From contig NZ_JADNYM010000024.1 in the NCBI RefSeq assembly GCF_015708085.1, forward strand, positions 17,152 through 81,151: 64,000 nt of DNA. The letters run 5' to 3'. The position numbers and the translations under genes are program-made. Numbering within the stretch: position 1 is the stretch's first letter; each line of letters opens with the position of its first letter. The notes under the pieces are model-generated. The model was not told the origin of the DNA and searched no databases. It saw nothing but the letters and a program-made list of their open reading frames with translations. This document shows positions 35,089 through 43,685 of this stretch, one piece after another. The DNA is from Arthrobacter terrae. GTDB taxonomy: Bacteria > Actinomycetota > Actinomycetes > Actinomycetales > Micrococcaceae.

Positions 35089-35976
35089 ATGCGCTTTGAT
35101 ATTGATCTTGAGTTCTCGGCAGAGCTGCCGGCCGAAGAGGGCAAGGAATCTGCGCCGATAAGGGGAAGTATCAAAGCTTCCGGCGGGGAGATTCACGTCC
35201 ACGCGGACAACGCGGGACTCTTCCGGCTGGATTCCCGTAGAAATTTGACCGCCATCAGAGATCTGGCGGGAGCCTTAGCCAAACGCGGGATCATCGTGAC
35301 AGTCTCTGTCCCGGAGGGCACGATCGTCAGTTTGGGGGCGGTGGAAGTGTCCCGGATCCAACGCCTGCTTACCAACTCCCCGCACATTAAACCGGGCAAG
35401 TCGAATACCTGGGCAACCGTAATCAAGGCCCAGGCGTCCACCCGTTTCCAGAAAAGCCGATTCCCCCCATCGACACCACTTCCAATTTCACCTACGTTCC
35501 AGCGGGAATACCGGATGAAACCAACCACTACGCATTATTCGCGCGGCGGTGGCCGGCCCCGGCTCATATTTGTCAGGGACAGCGAGACGTGGGACGGTCG
35601 TCCACCCAAGGAGTTCAACCTCACGGAAGACACCACCGTGATTGGCAGTGGGCCCGAAGCCACTTTCAGGTTGCCTGGTCTCGCCGCGGCGCACGGGAGC
35701 ATAGTCCACACCGACGACGACGAATACGTCTTCCATCCCGATGAGTCCGTCGCTGAGCGCCCGAACCCGGGCATCCTGCGCACCGGCGCACGACTGTTGC
35801 TGGGACCGTGGCGAATGGTGTTTTTCAGAGAGGAATACGCCGACCACGGAAGGCCGTTTGGCGGACGCACCGCGGGGGAGTTCGCACCACTTCAGCGCCC
35901 GCAGTTCGACCCTCGCACAGGCCAGCTTGAGTACGATGCGGTAGTGGGCATGGGAGACCCTCGCAAACCAAAGTAA
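35089..35976 (+). CDS. FHA domain-containing protein with an N-terminal beta-rich domain
   Basis: 295 aa from the ATG at 35089 (AGGA upstream). Residues 1-105 form an unrecognised beta-rich domain (RFDIDLEFSAELP, GSIKASGGEIHVHAD). A Pro/Ser linker follows. Residues about 155-255 look like a divergent FHA phosphothreonine-binding domain: TVIGSGPEATFRLPGL, AAHGSIVHTDDDEYVFHPD and a late strand TGARLLLGPWRMVFFRE. The Gly-Arg of the first FHA loop is Gly-Ser here, but the SxxH-like turn is present as AAHGS. It would bind a phosphorylated partner in the cytoplasm. No Ser/Thr kinase is adjacent. Confidence 0.65.
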   Translation: MRFDIDLEFSAELPAEEGKESAPIRGSIKASGGEIHVHADNAGLFRLDSRRNLTAIRDLAGALAKRGIIVTVSVPEGTIVSLGAVEVSRIQRLLTNSPHIKPGKSNTWATVIKAQASTRFQKSRFPPSTPLPISPTFQREYRMKPTTTHYSRGGGRPRLIFVRDSETWDGRPPKEFNLTEDTTVIGSGPEATFRLPGLAAAHGSIVHTDDDEYVFHPDESVAERPNPGILRTGARLLLGPWRMVFFREEYADHGRPFGGRTAGEFAPLQRPQFDPRTGQLEYDAVVGMGDPRKPK

Positions 35977-36047
35977 GCAGAAGGGTCCCTCAAAAGCCTA
36001 AAGAGCCCAGCGGTGACGAGTTCGTGGTCCACGGGGAGCAGGGGCCC

Positions 36048-36069
36048 ACTGGGGGCGCACTGGGGGCGC
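36048..36069. repeat. 11-bp tandem duplication
   Basis: ACTGGGGGCGC is repeated head to tail (36048-36058, 36059-36069) in the 150-bp convergent spacer between the FHA gene and the PucR gene. No function is apparent. Confidence 0.7.
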
Positions 36070-36126
36070 CGCCGTGCCAGCTTGCTCAAGCACCGCCAAG
36101 CAACTGCAGGTCCCGGTCAGAGCCGC

Positions 36127-37314
36127 TCAGGACCAGGCGACAATGAGGCGGGCGATCTGGTCCGGGATCATAACGTCGATCCCGGTGAGCTCCCGAAACC
36201 GCCGCAGCCGGTTCATCAGCGTATTGCGATGGCAGAAGAGCTGTTCCGAGGCGGCACCTACACTGCCGGTGACCGCGTAGGCCCGGACCGCTTCGACAAG
36301 TCGTTCGCGTTCCGCTCCCCCGCACCGGGCCAGCGCGGTGTCGACGTCGGCGGCGATGGGGATCCCGGCCTCGGCCAGTCGCATGCGGGCGATCCTGGCC
36401 CACGCCCGCTTGAGTGTTAGGGCTTTTTCGTCCCGGTCGTCGATCAGGCGGGCGAGATCCCCCGCGATGCGGGCGGAGGAGGCGAGCGCCGGTAGTCCCG
36501 GGACATTTTCGATCAGTCCGCAGCGCAGCCGCCGAATCTCCTCTGCGCTCTCGCGCACAGCCGAGCCGGGCCGCTCATCGACGGGCCAGAAAGCCACTAG
36601 TGCATCCCCCTGCGGATGGGTGAAGATCTCGTAGCCCCGCCGCGCCGCATGGGCAATAACCACCCGCAGTTGCGTTGCTTCGGCGCCAACCGCCACCGCG
36701 ACGTCCAGGGGCGTGTCCGGGCGGAAGCCCAATTCATTGGCGACCCGATCCAGCATTTCGGTTGTCGGATTGACGGGCCCAAAGACTGCGGCGACATAGC
36801 CCTGCCGGATCGCAGTCGCCTCGTTGAGGATGCGCTGCTGCTCGGCCATGTAGATGGCCTGCGTCTGACTGGCATAGGAATCCACGACACGCCACACGGT
36901 TTCGGCGTGCCGCACCAGCAGGGCCGCGTCGGCTTCTTCGGCATGGGCGGTTAATTCGCTCCAAAGCACTGAGAAGTCCAGCCGGATCGCGGACATAAGG
37001 GACTCGATCGGAATACCGGCACGGGCACGGGAGACTCCCACATCGGTGGCTATGCGTAGCCGTTCAGCCTCCATCCCGGCGGAATCGACGCCGTGCCGCA
37101 GACTCTGGATCAGGGCCGCAAACGACGTTACCGCGGTCCTTCGTATTTCGCTGGTCGGGAGTGATGCCTGGCGGTAACTGGGAATCTGCAGGACCCGGTC
37201 CAGAAATTTGCCCGTCAGGTCCGTCACCAGAAGCCGGTCCAGCAGTTCGTGCCAGCGCTGCACCTCGGCCCCGTCGGATCCCACTGTTTGGAGCGAATAA
37301 AAGTTGCTCACCAC
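36127..37314 (-). CDS. PucR/CdaR family transcriptional regulator
   Basis: About 395 aa. An N-terminal helical sensory region (WHELLDRLLVTDLTGKFLDRVL) and a GGDEF-like middle domain (TPLDVAVAVGAEATQLRVVIAHAARRG) precede the C-terminal PucR helix-turn-helix, LVEAVRAYAVTGSVGAASEQLFCHRNTLMNRLRRF (in part). The frame is open to an ATG at 37362, but that start lies inside an inverted repeat, so I prefer the GTG at 37314. It is divergent from a four-gene catabolic operon and most likely activates it in response to the substrate. Confidence 0.85.
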   Translation of the reverse strand: MVSNFYSLQTVGSDGAEVQRWHELLDRLLVTDLTGKFLDRVLQIPSYRQASLPTSEIRRTAVTSFAALIQSLRHGVDSAGMEAERLRIATDVGVSRARAGIPIESLMSAIRLDFSVLWSELTAHAEEADAALLVRHAETVWRVVDSYASQTQAIYMAEQQRILNEATAIRQGYVAAVFGPVNPTTEMLDRVANELGFRPDTPLDVAVAVGAEATQLRVVIAHAARRGYEIFTHPQGDALVAFWPVDERPGSAVRESAEEIRRLRCGLIENVPGLPALASSARIAGDLARLIDDRDEKALTLKRAWARIARMRLAEAGIPIAADVDTALARCGGAERERLVEAVRAYAVTGSVGAASEQLFCHRNTLMNRLRRFRELTGIDVMIPDQIARLIVAWS

Positions 37315-37332
37315 ACCAGAATATGTGCTTTT

Positions 37333-37369
37333 GCACAAAATGTCGCAGAGATTCGGCGACATTTCGTGC
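37333..37369. promoter_or_regulatory. Large inverted repeat in the divergent PucR/operon promoter
   Basis: Arms GCACAAAATGTCGC (37333-37346) and GCGACATTTCGTGC (37356-37369) match at 13 of 14 positions across a 9-bp spacer, about 20-55 bp upstream of the PucR GTG and 113 bp upstream of the transporter ATG. The size and spacing suit a dimeric regulator, presumably the adjacent PucR protein. Confidence 0.65.
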
Positions 37370-37481
37370 CCGTATGAGCTGCGTCACAATGGCAGACTCG
37401 GAAGTATTCATTCCCTTGGCAGCGCCTCGGCGCTGCCGGACCTGCACGCCTACCCCCAAATGGACCTAACGCGGAGATCCC

Positions 37482-38807
37482 ATGACGAATCAATCCACGA
37501 ATGTTGAAGCCGGGGCGACCCGGACCATCACCGACAAGGAAGCGACCAAGGTCGCCATTGGTGCCCTGATCGGCACCGCCATGGAATGGTACGACTTCTT
37601 CCTGTTCAGTGCCGCGGCCGCCTTGATTTTCAATGTCCAGTACTTCCACAGCGCCGATCCCACGGCGGCGACCATGGCGGCGTTCGCCACCTTCGGCGTC
37701 GGTCTGGTGTTCCGCCCGCTTGGCGGTATGTTCTTCGGTGCCATGGGGGACAAGATCGGACGCCGCAAGACGCTAATGATCACCATCGTCGGCATAGGTC
37801 TCATCACCGGGATGATCGGAGCGCTCCCGACATATTTTGCCATCGGAATCGCCGCGCCGATCCTGCTGGTGCTGCTGCGCGCCGTGCAGGGCCTCTTCGT
37901 CGGCGGCGAATGGTCCGGCGCTATGACCCTGGTCGTGGAAAACGCGCCATTGAAGAAGCGCGCACGGTACGCGGCACTGCCGCAGATCGGCTCCCCGATA
38001 GGAACAATCCTCTCTTCGGGTGGCTTCTTCGTGATGACCCTGCTGTTCTCGGCGGAGAATTTCAATTCGTTCGGGTGGCGCATCCCATTCCTGGCCGCGA
38101 TCCCTATGCTGCTGATCGCTCTGTACATCCGTAGCCGGCTCGACGAGTCTCCGGTCTTCACCGAACTGCTGGAAAAGGGCGAAACGGAGAAGGCTCCGAT
38201 CCGCACTGTCCTGGTCGAGTCATGGAAGCACATCATCGTTGGCATGGCCGCGGCGCTGCTGGGCGTCGGCGGCTTCTACCTGGTCACCGCTTTTGTCGTC
38301 TACTACGGCGTGAAAATCCTGCACTACGACGCCGGACTCATGCTGTTGGGTGGAATGATCGCCGCCATCGTGGAAATCCCGGTGCTGCTCCTGGGCGGCC
38401 GCCTCGGCGAGCGCTTCGGTGCCAGCCGGGTGATCATCTACGGCGGTCTTGTCTCCGCCGTCGTCGCCATTCCCTCCTTCATGCTTATCGCCAGCGGCAA
38501 CGACGTACTGGTGATCCTCGGCATGGTCATCGCCGTTGCAGCGCTGTCGTTCCCTTATGCTGCCTCCGGAACCGTACTCACCGGCCTGTTCCCCGCCCGC
38601 ACTCGGTATACCGGAGTCGGTTTCGCGCAGAACGTCGCCGGCATGGTCAGCGGCTTCATCCCACTGGTCGCTACGGCCCTCGTCGCCTCGGCCGCCAACC
38701 ATTGGTGGCCCGCGGCAGCCATCCTCATCTTCCTGTCGCTCTTCACCGCGGTAGCCGGCATCATCGCGCCGCGAATGAGCGTGAGCCTGCCCGGCTTCAA
38801 ACACTGA
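37482..38807 (+). CDS. MFS transporter, metabolite:H+ symporter (MHS) family
   Basis: 441 aa, twelve spans. ALIGTAMEWYDFFLFSAAA in TM1, GDKIGRRKTL in loop 2-3, and LRAVQGLFVGGEWSGAMTLVVE (in part) in TM4-5 are hallmarks of the MHS family, which includes shikimate, alpha-ketoglutarate, citrate and proline/betaine transporters. It is the first gene of the operon facing PucR and probably imports the compound broken down by the next three enzymes. Confidence 0.88.
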   Translation: MTNQSTNVEAGATRTITDKEATKVAIGALIGTAMEWYDFFLFSAAAALIFNVQYFHSADPTAATMAAFATFGVGLVFRPLGGMFFGAMGDKIGRRKTLMITIVGIGLITGMIGALPTYFAIGIAAPILLVLLRAVQGLFVGGEWSGAMTLVVENAPLKKRARYAALPQIGSPIGTILSSGGFFVMTLLFSAENFNSFGWRIPFLAAIPMLLIALYIRSRLDESPVFTELLEKGETEKAPIRTVLVESWKHIIVGMAAALLGVGGFYLVTAFVVYYGVKILHYDAGLMLLGGMIAAIVEIPVLLLGGRLGERFGASRVIIYGGLVSAVVAIPSFMLIASGNDVLVILGMVIAVAALSFPYAASGTVLTGLFPARTRYTGVGFAQNVAGMVSGFIPLVATALVASAANHWWPAAAILIFLSLFTAVAGIIAPRMSVSLPGFKH

Positions 38808-38872
38808 GCAGTTTTCAAACACGGCGCATGTCCCACAGCACTTACCCGCGTACGACAGGAAAGAATCACCTC

Positions 38873-40543
38873 ATGCCACAGTCAGCCGGCCATCTTCTGG
38901 TCCGCCAGCTTGAAGCCCACGGCGTGCCCCGCGTCTACAGCGTTCCCGGGGAAAGTTTCCTGGCTGTGTTGGATGGACTGCATGATTCGCCCATCCACAC
39001 CGTGGTCGCCCGTCAGGAAGGGGGCGCCGGGTTCATGGCCCTGGCGGAGGCCCGGCTGACCGGCATGCCCGGGGTTGCCATGGTCACCCGCGGTCCCGGC
39101 GCCGCCAATGCGATGATTGCCGTGCACACGGCGTGGCAGGATGCGACGCCGCTGATCCTGTTCGTGGGCATGATCCCGACCGCGGACCGGGACCGCGACT
39201 CCTTCCAGGAATTCAGCCTGACCGGCTGGTTCTCCACCACCGCCAAGCGCATCTTCGTCCTCGACGACGCAGACCGCGCCGCCGAGGTCGTTGCCGAAGC
39301 GATGCACCTGGCAACGTCGGGCCGGCCCGGACCCGTCGTCGTCGGTCTGCCCGAGGACGTGCTGATACGCACGACGGCGGGAGCCCCGGTTCCGCCGCGC
39401 GTGGCCGCGAGCGCGACGCCGTCGGCCACGGACATGGGGGACGTGGCAGCCCGAATGTCGGCGGCGGCCCGGCCGCTGATCGTGGTGGGGGGCGAGGACT
39501 GGAACGAGCGGTCCGGCCGGGCACTGATGGACTGGGCAACAGCGGCCCGCCTGCCGGTTGCCGCGGACTGGCGGGCGTACGACGCCGTCCCCCACGACAG
39601 CCCGGCATGGGCCGGCTGGCTGGGGTACGGCAGGGCAGACAGCCTGGCCCGTCGGTTGGACGAGGCCGATCTGCTGGTATTTGTGGGCGCCGGCCGCTCC
39701 GATGTGATGAGCGACGGTTTCACCCGCGGAGGCGGGGCGCAGACGATCCTGGTGCTGCCCGATCCGGAGGCTGCCATGCACGCCGGCCGGATCGACCAGC
39801 ACCTGCTCACCCCGGCGTCCACGTTTGTCGCATCCCTGCCCGCCCCCGATGCTGCACGGGGAACACGAGGGCCAGAGTGGATGGACGAGCTCGCCGCTGA
39901 CCAGAAACGTTTTGCTACCCCCCGTCCGGACGGGGGCTGCGTCGGCGACGTCGTCGCCGTGGATCTCGGTGTGGCCTTCGAGGTGCTGGAGCGCCGGCTG
40001 CCCGCTGACCGGGTGCTGACCTACGGGGCCGGCAATGCGACGATCTGGGGCCACCGCTATCTGAGCCATCACGGCGCCCGTTCCCTGGTGGGCCCCCGGA
40101 ACGGGGCGATGGGCGTGGCCGTGCCCGCCGCCGTCGCCGCTTCGCTGGTCTATCCGGAGCGTCAGGTCGTGGCGGTGTGTGGGGACGGTGATTTCTTCAT
40201 GAACGCCCAGGAGTTGGCGGTTCCGTTCGCCCATGGCGGCACCCCGCTGGTGGTGGTGATCGACAACGGGAGCTACGGCACCATCGTCCAACACCAGCGC
40301 GTGCATTACCCGGGCCGCCCCTCCGGCACACGGCTGACCAACCCGGACTTCGCCGCCTGGATGCGCTCCTTCGGTGGATTCGGCGAATATGTTGAGCACA
40401 CTGGCGACTTCGAGGATGCACTGGAACGGGCACTGGCCAGCGGACTGCCCGCGCTGCTGCATCTGCGCACCGACCCGGACGTCCTGGCCCCGCCGGCGGA
40501 CACCGGGTACGCCGTCGCCGGCGACAAGCAGGAGACGCGATGA
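38873..40543 (+). CDS. Thiamine diphosphate-dependent enzyme, acetolactate synthase-like
   Basis: 556 aa from the ATG at 38873 (AGGAAAG upstream). The three ThDP-enzyme domains are visible: the PYR domain with VYSVPGESFL (cofactor-activating Glu27) and TRGPGAANAM; a central domain (ARPLIVVGGEDW); and the PP domain with the ThDP/Mg motif VCGDGDFFMNAQEL...VIDNGSYG. It lacks an obvious FAD-binding acetolactate-synthase signature, so it may act as a 2-oxoacid decarboxylase or C-C lyase. Its stop overlaps the start of the amidohydrolase (ATGA). The substrate is unknown. Confidence 0.85.
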   Translation: MPQSAGHLLVRQLEAHGVPRVYSVPGESFLAVLDGLHDSPIHTVVARQEGGAGFMALAEARLTGMPGVAMVTRGPGAANAMIAVHTAWQDATPLILFVGMIPTADRDRDSFQEFSLTGWFSTTAKRIFVLDDADRAAEVVAEAMHLATSGRPGPVVVGLPEDVLIRTTAGAPVPPRVAASATPSATDMGDVAARMSAAARPLIVVGGEDWNERSGRALMDWATAARLPVAADWRAYDAVPHDSPAWAGWLGYGRADSLARRLDEADLLVFVGAGRSDVMSDGFTRGGGAQTILVLPDPEAAMHAGRIDQHLLTPASTFVASLPAPDAARGTRGPEWMDELAADQKRFATPRPDGGCVGDVVAVDLGVAFEVLERRLPADRVLTYGAGNATIWGHRYLSHHGARSLVGPRNGAMGVAVPAAVAASLVYPERQVVAVCGDGDFFMNAQELAVPFAHGGTPLVVVIDNGSYGTIVQHQRVHYPGRPSGTRLTNPDFAAWMRSFGGFGEYVEHTGDFEDALERALASGLPALLHLRTDPDVLAPPADTGYAVAGDKQETR

Positions 40544-42240
40544 AACTGGACCTGATTCTCCGCGGCGCAAATATCATCACGCTCGAGCCGGAACGTCCCA
40601 CGGCGTCCAGCGTGGGAGTGCTCAACGGGCGCATCGTCGGCTTCGACGAAGAACTGGACGGGTGCACCGCGGCCCGGGTCGAGCAGCTGGAGGGTGCCAC
40701 CGTGGTACCCGGCTTTATCGACGCCCACTGCCATACGACGTGGTGGGGGCTGGGGCTGAGCGCGGTCGACTTGGAACCGGCCCGCGGCATGGAAGAACTT
40801 TATGCCCTCCTCGAGGCCGAGGTGGAACGCCTCACCGATGATCCCGGTGCATGGATCAAGGGCACCGGTTTCAACCACAAACACCACGGCGGAGCTTTTC
40901 CCGATATTGACCGGCTCGATGCCATCACCGGGGACCGGCCGCTGTATCTGCGCCACGTCTCCGGCCACTGCTCCATCACCAATACGGCCACGCTGCGCCT
41001 GGCCGGGGTTTTTGCGTCCGGTTTTGAAAACCCCGAGGGCGGGGCGGTGCTGCGGACCGCCAGCGGCTCCCCCACCGGCGTCGTCGAGGAATCCGCGCAG
41101 GCCCTCATCCAGAACCTGCTGCTGCCCTACTCGATCCCGCAGATCGTCAAGGCCCTGGACGATGCCACCACCCGTTACGCGGCCGAGGGCATCACCAGTT
41201 TCACCGAGGCCGGGATCGGCGGCGGCTGGATTGGCCACAGCCCCATCGAGGTCCAGGCTTATCTCACCGCCCACCGCTCCGGGCAGTTGCGCGCCCGCGC
41301 CCAGCTGATGCCTGCCCTTGACGCGCTGCATCCGATCTCCGCCAACGCGGCGGACATGCACGGGGAAGGAACCGGGCGGGGCCTGGACCTGGGCGCCATT
41401 GCCGGTTTCGGCAACGAATGGGTCGCGCTGGGCCCGGTGAAGGTCTTCATGGACGGATCCCTGCTCGGTGCCACGGCCGCCGTGACCGAGGACTACTGCG
41501 GTCACCCGCACAACACCGGCTACCTGCTCGAAAGTCCACAGGCATATCGGGACAAGGTCAGCGACGCCTACCGTGCCGGCTGGCCGATCGCCCTGCACGC
41601 CATCGGGGACGCCGCAATCGACCTGGCCCTGGACATCATCGGGGACTGCCAGGACCGGTACGGGCGCAATTATCTGCCCAACCGGATCGAGCATTTCGGC
41701 ATCGCGCGCCCGGACCAGGTGGAACGGGCCGCCGCGGCAGGTATTGCCGTAACACCGCAGGCCGCGTTCATCGGGCCGCTCGGCGACCAATTTGCCGAAC
41801 TCGTGGGGCCGGACCGGGAAGGCTGGCTCTACCGCGGCCGCTCCCTCGTCGATGCGGGCGTGTTGGTCGCCGGGAGCTCCGACCTGCCGGTTGCGGACAA
41901 TAACGTACGGCGGGGCATGCAGTCCTGGGTGGACCGGACCACCGAGAACGGCCTGGTCCTGGGCGGTGCCGGCGAGGGGCTCACCCCGGAGGAGGCGTTG
42001 CGCACTTATACAGAATGGGCGGCCATGGCAACCGGGAACGACGGCGACCGCGGCACCTTGCGGGCGGGGAAGCTCGCGGACCTCGTGGTGCTCTCCGGTT
42101 CCCCGCTGACCGCACCGGACATCGGCGCCCTCGACGTCGTCGCCACCATTCTCGGCGGCACCTTTAGCTATGAACAGCATCCGAAAACCCCCGCTCTTCT
42201 TTCGAAGGAGTCAGCAAATGACAACATCTCCAAACCGTGA
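40540..42240 (+). CDS. Amidohydrolase family protein, YtcJ type
   Basis: 566 aa. The N-terminal VVPGFIDAHCHTTWWG supplies the metal-binding HxH, AIGDAAIDLALDII and NRIEHFGIARPDQ supply the further histidines, and AGSSDLPVADNN the catalytic Asp. GTLRAGKLADLVVLSGSP is the typical closing strand. YtcJ-like amidohydrolases (Amidohydro_3) act on cyclic amides, formamides and esters. It overlaps the ThDP gene by 4 bp and the following amidase gene by 23 bp, so the set is tightly coupled. Confidence 0.87.
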   Translation: MKLDLILRGANIITLEPERPTASSVGVLNGRIVGFDEELDGCTAARVEQLEGATVVPGFIDAHCHTTWWGLGLSAVDLEPARGMEELYALLEAEVERLTDDPGAWIKGTGFNHKHHGGAFPDIDRLDAITGDRPLYLRHVSGHCSITNTATLRLAGVFASGFENPEGGAVLRTASGSPTGVVEESAQALIQNLLLPYSIPQIVKALDDATTRYAAEGITSFTEAGIGGGWIGHSPIEVQAYLTAHRSGQLRARAQLMPALDALHPISANAADMHGEGTGRGLDLGAIAGFGNEWVALGPVKVFMDGSLLGATAAVTEDYCGHPHNTGYLLESPQAYRDKVSDAYRAGWPIALHAIGDAAIDLALDIIGDCQDRYGRNYLPNRIEHFGIARPDQVERAAAAGIAVTPQAAFIGPLGDQFAELVGPDREGWLYRGRSLVDAGVLVAGSSDLPVADNNVRRGMQSWVDRTTENGLVLGGAGEGLTPEEALRTYTEWAAMATGNDGDRGTLRAGKLADLVVLSGSPLTAPDIGALDVVATILGGTFSYEQHPKTPALLSKESANDNISKP

Positions 42241-43546
42241 CAATTCGTCCGGGGACGATGGGCTCCGGGACAGCACGTTCAGGGACACCACGTTGCGGGA
42301 CTCATTGCGGAACAACGCTTTCCTCGCCGATTTCCGGTCGATGAGCACATTCGGAGCCACTGCCCGCGGCGGGGTTGACCGGCAGGCCGGCACCGCCGCG
42401 GACGGGCAGACCCGCATCTGGTTCCGCGGACTCGTGGAGGCGCACGGATTCGTGGTCCGCTACGACGAAGTGGGCAATCAGTTCGCGCTCCTTGAGCTCA
42501 CCCCCGGCGCCCCCTACGTCGCGATCGGATCGCACCTGGACTCGCAGCCGTTGGGCGGCCGGTTCGACGGCGCCTACGGGGTGCTCGCCGGCGCCCATGC
42601 CGCCATCGAGCTCAAGGCGCAGGCCGTGACCGGCGAGGATGAGCCGATGTTCAATATCGCGGTGGTCAACTGGTTCAACGAGGAGGGATGCCGCTTCAAA
42701 CCCTCCATGATGGGCAGCTCCGTCTTCACCGGAAAGATACCAGCCGAACAAGCCCTGGCGACCAGCGACCCGCATGGGGTGACTGTCCGGGATGCACTGA
42801 ACGACATCGGCACCCACGGTGACTTCCGGCTTGACATCGCCGCGTACGCGGAAATCCACATCGAACAGGGTCGGTCGCTCGAAGACGACGGCTTGGCTAT
42901 CGGCCTGGTGGAATCAACCTGGGGGGCGAATAAGTACGAGTTCGTGGTGCACGGAGAGCAGGGGCACACCGGGGCTACCGTGATCAAGGACCGCAAGGAC
43001 GCCCTCTTGGGTGCCTCCGCACTGGTGGTCGCGGCCCGGGAAATTGCCAACCAGTTCAGCACCGACGAGCATATGGTTATCACCTCCTGCGGGGAGTTCA
43101 CCGTCTTCCCCAACTCCCCCGTAGTCGTGGCCAGCCGCGTTGACCTCCTGGTGGACGTGCGCAGCACCGATCCGGACGTCCTGGCAGCGGCCGACGCCGA
43201 GCTGCACCGGCGGGTAAGCAGGATCGAAGAGTTTGCCGATGTCCGGATCGAACGCGGCGCAGAGCACACATGGGACGCAAAAATGTACGATCAGGCCGGC
43301 ATGAAACTGGCCGCCGCCAGCGCGGAAAAGCTCGGCCTGGGGTACGGGATAGTCCGCACCCTGGCTGGACATGATTCCACCAACCTCAAGGATATAGTGC
43401 CCACCATTATGCTCTTCGTGCCAAGCGTCGAGGGAATCTCCCACAACGAACGCGAGCTGACCAGCGACGCAGATATGCTCGCCGGCCTGGCCATGCTCAC
43501 CGAGGTCGCGGGCCGGATGGTGAACGGCGGGCTCGTCCAAAGATAG
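42218..43546 (+). CDS. M20-family Zn-dependent hydrolase, N-carbamoyl-L-amino acid hydrolase / allantoate amidohydrolase type
   Basis: 442 aa from the ATG at 42218, which has AAGGAG and lies inside the end of the amidohydrolase gene. GSHLDSQPLGGRFDGAYG gives the metal-binding His and Asp, WFNEEGCRF the bridging Glu, EIHIEQG the third His, and the C-terminal SVEGISHNERE the last ligand. The family hydrolyses N-carbamoyl amino acids, allantoate or ureidoglycine-like ureido compounds. The N-terminal 30 residues are charged low-complexity sequence. It closes the operon and suggests that a ureido or amide bond is cleaved. Confidence 0.9.
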   Translation: MTTSPNRDNSSGDDGLRDSTFRDTTLRDSLRNNAFLADFRSMSTFGATARGGVDRQAGTAADGQTRIWFRGLVEAHGFVVRYDEVGNQFALLELTPGAPYVAIGSHLDSQPLGGRFDGAYGVLAGAHAAIELKAQAVTGEDEPMFNIAVVNWFNEEGCRFKPSMMGSSVFTGKIPAEQALATSDPHGVTVRDALNDIGTHGDFRLDIAAYAEIHIEQGRSLEDDGLAIGLVESTWGANKYEFVVHGEQGHTGATVIKDRKDALLGASALVVAAREIANQFSTDEHMVITSCGEFTVFPNSPVVVASRVDLLVDVRSTDPDVLAAADAELHRRVSRIEEFADVRIERGAEHTWDAKMYDQAGMKLAAASAEKLGLGYGIVRTLAGHDSTNLKDIVPTIMLFVPSVEGISHNERELTSDADMLAGLAMLTEVAGRMVNGGLVQR

Positions 43547-43685
43547 GCCATCGCCAGCGCGCCGACCTTGTGGGGTAATCGCAGCAGGCTAAGTGGACAC
43601 CTCGTCATTAGGCCCTAATGACGTGCAGGCTATTCAGCGGTGCATTGATTCAGCGGCAGCTGCCTGCAGACCTGGAGTTTAACGC

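Noticed and set aside
38882..40570. 562-codon minus-strand frame
   Set aside because: It is an exact shadow of the ThDP enzyme gene.
40306..42180. 624-codon minus-strand frame
   Set aside because: It lies opposite the amidohydrolase and the end of the ThDP gene, both of which have catalytic motifs. The antisense product is Gly/Arg/Val-rich without motifs.
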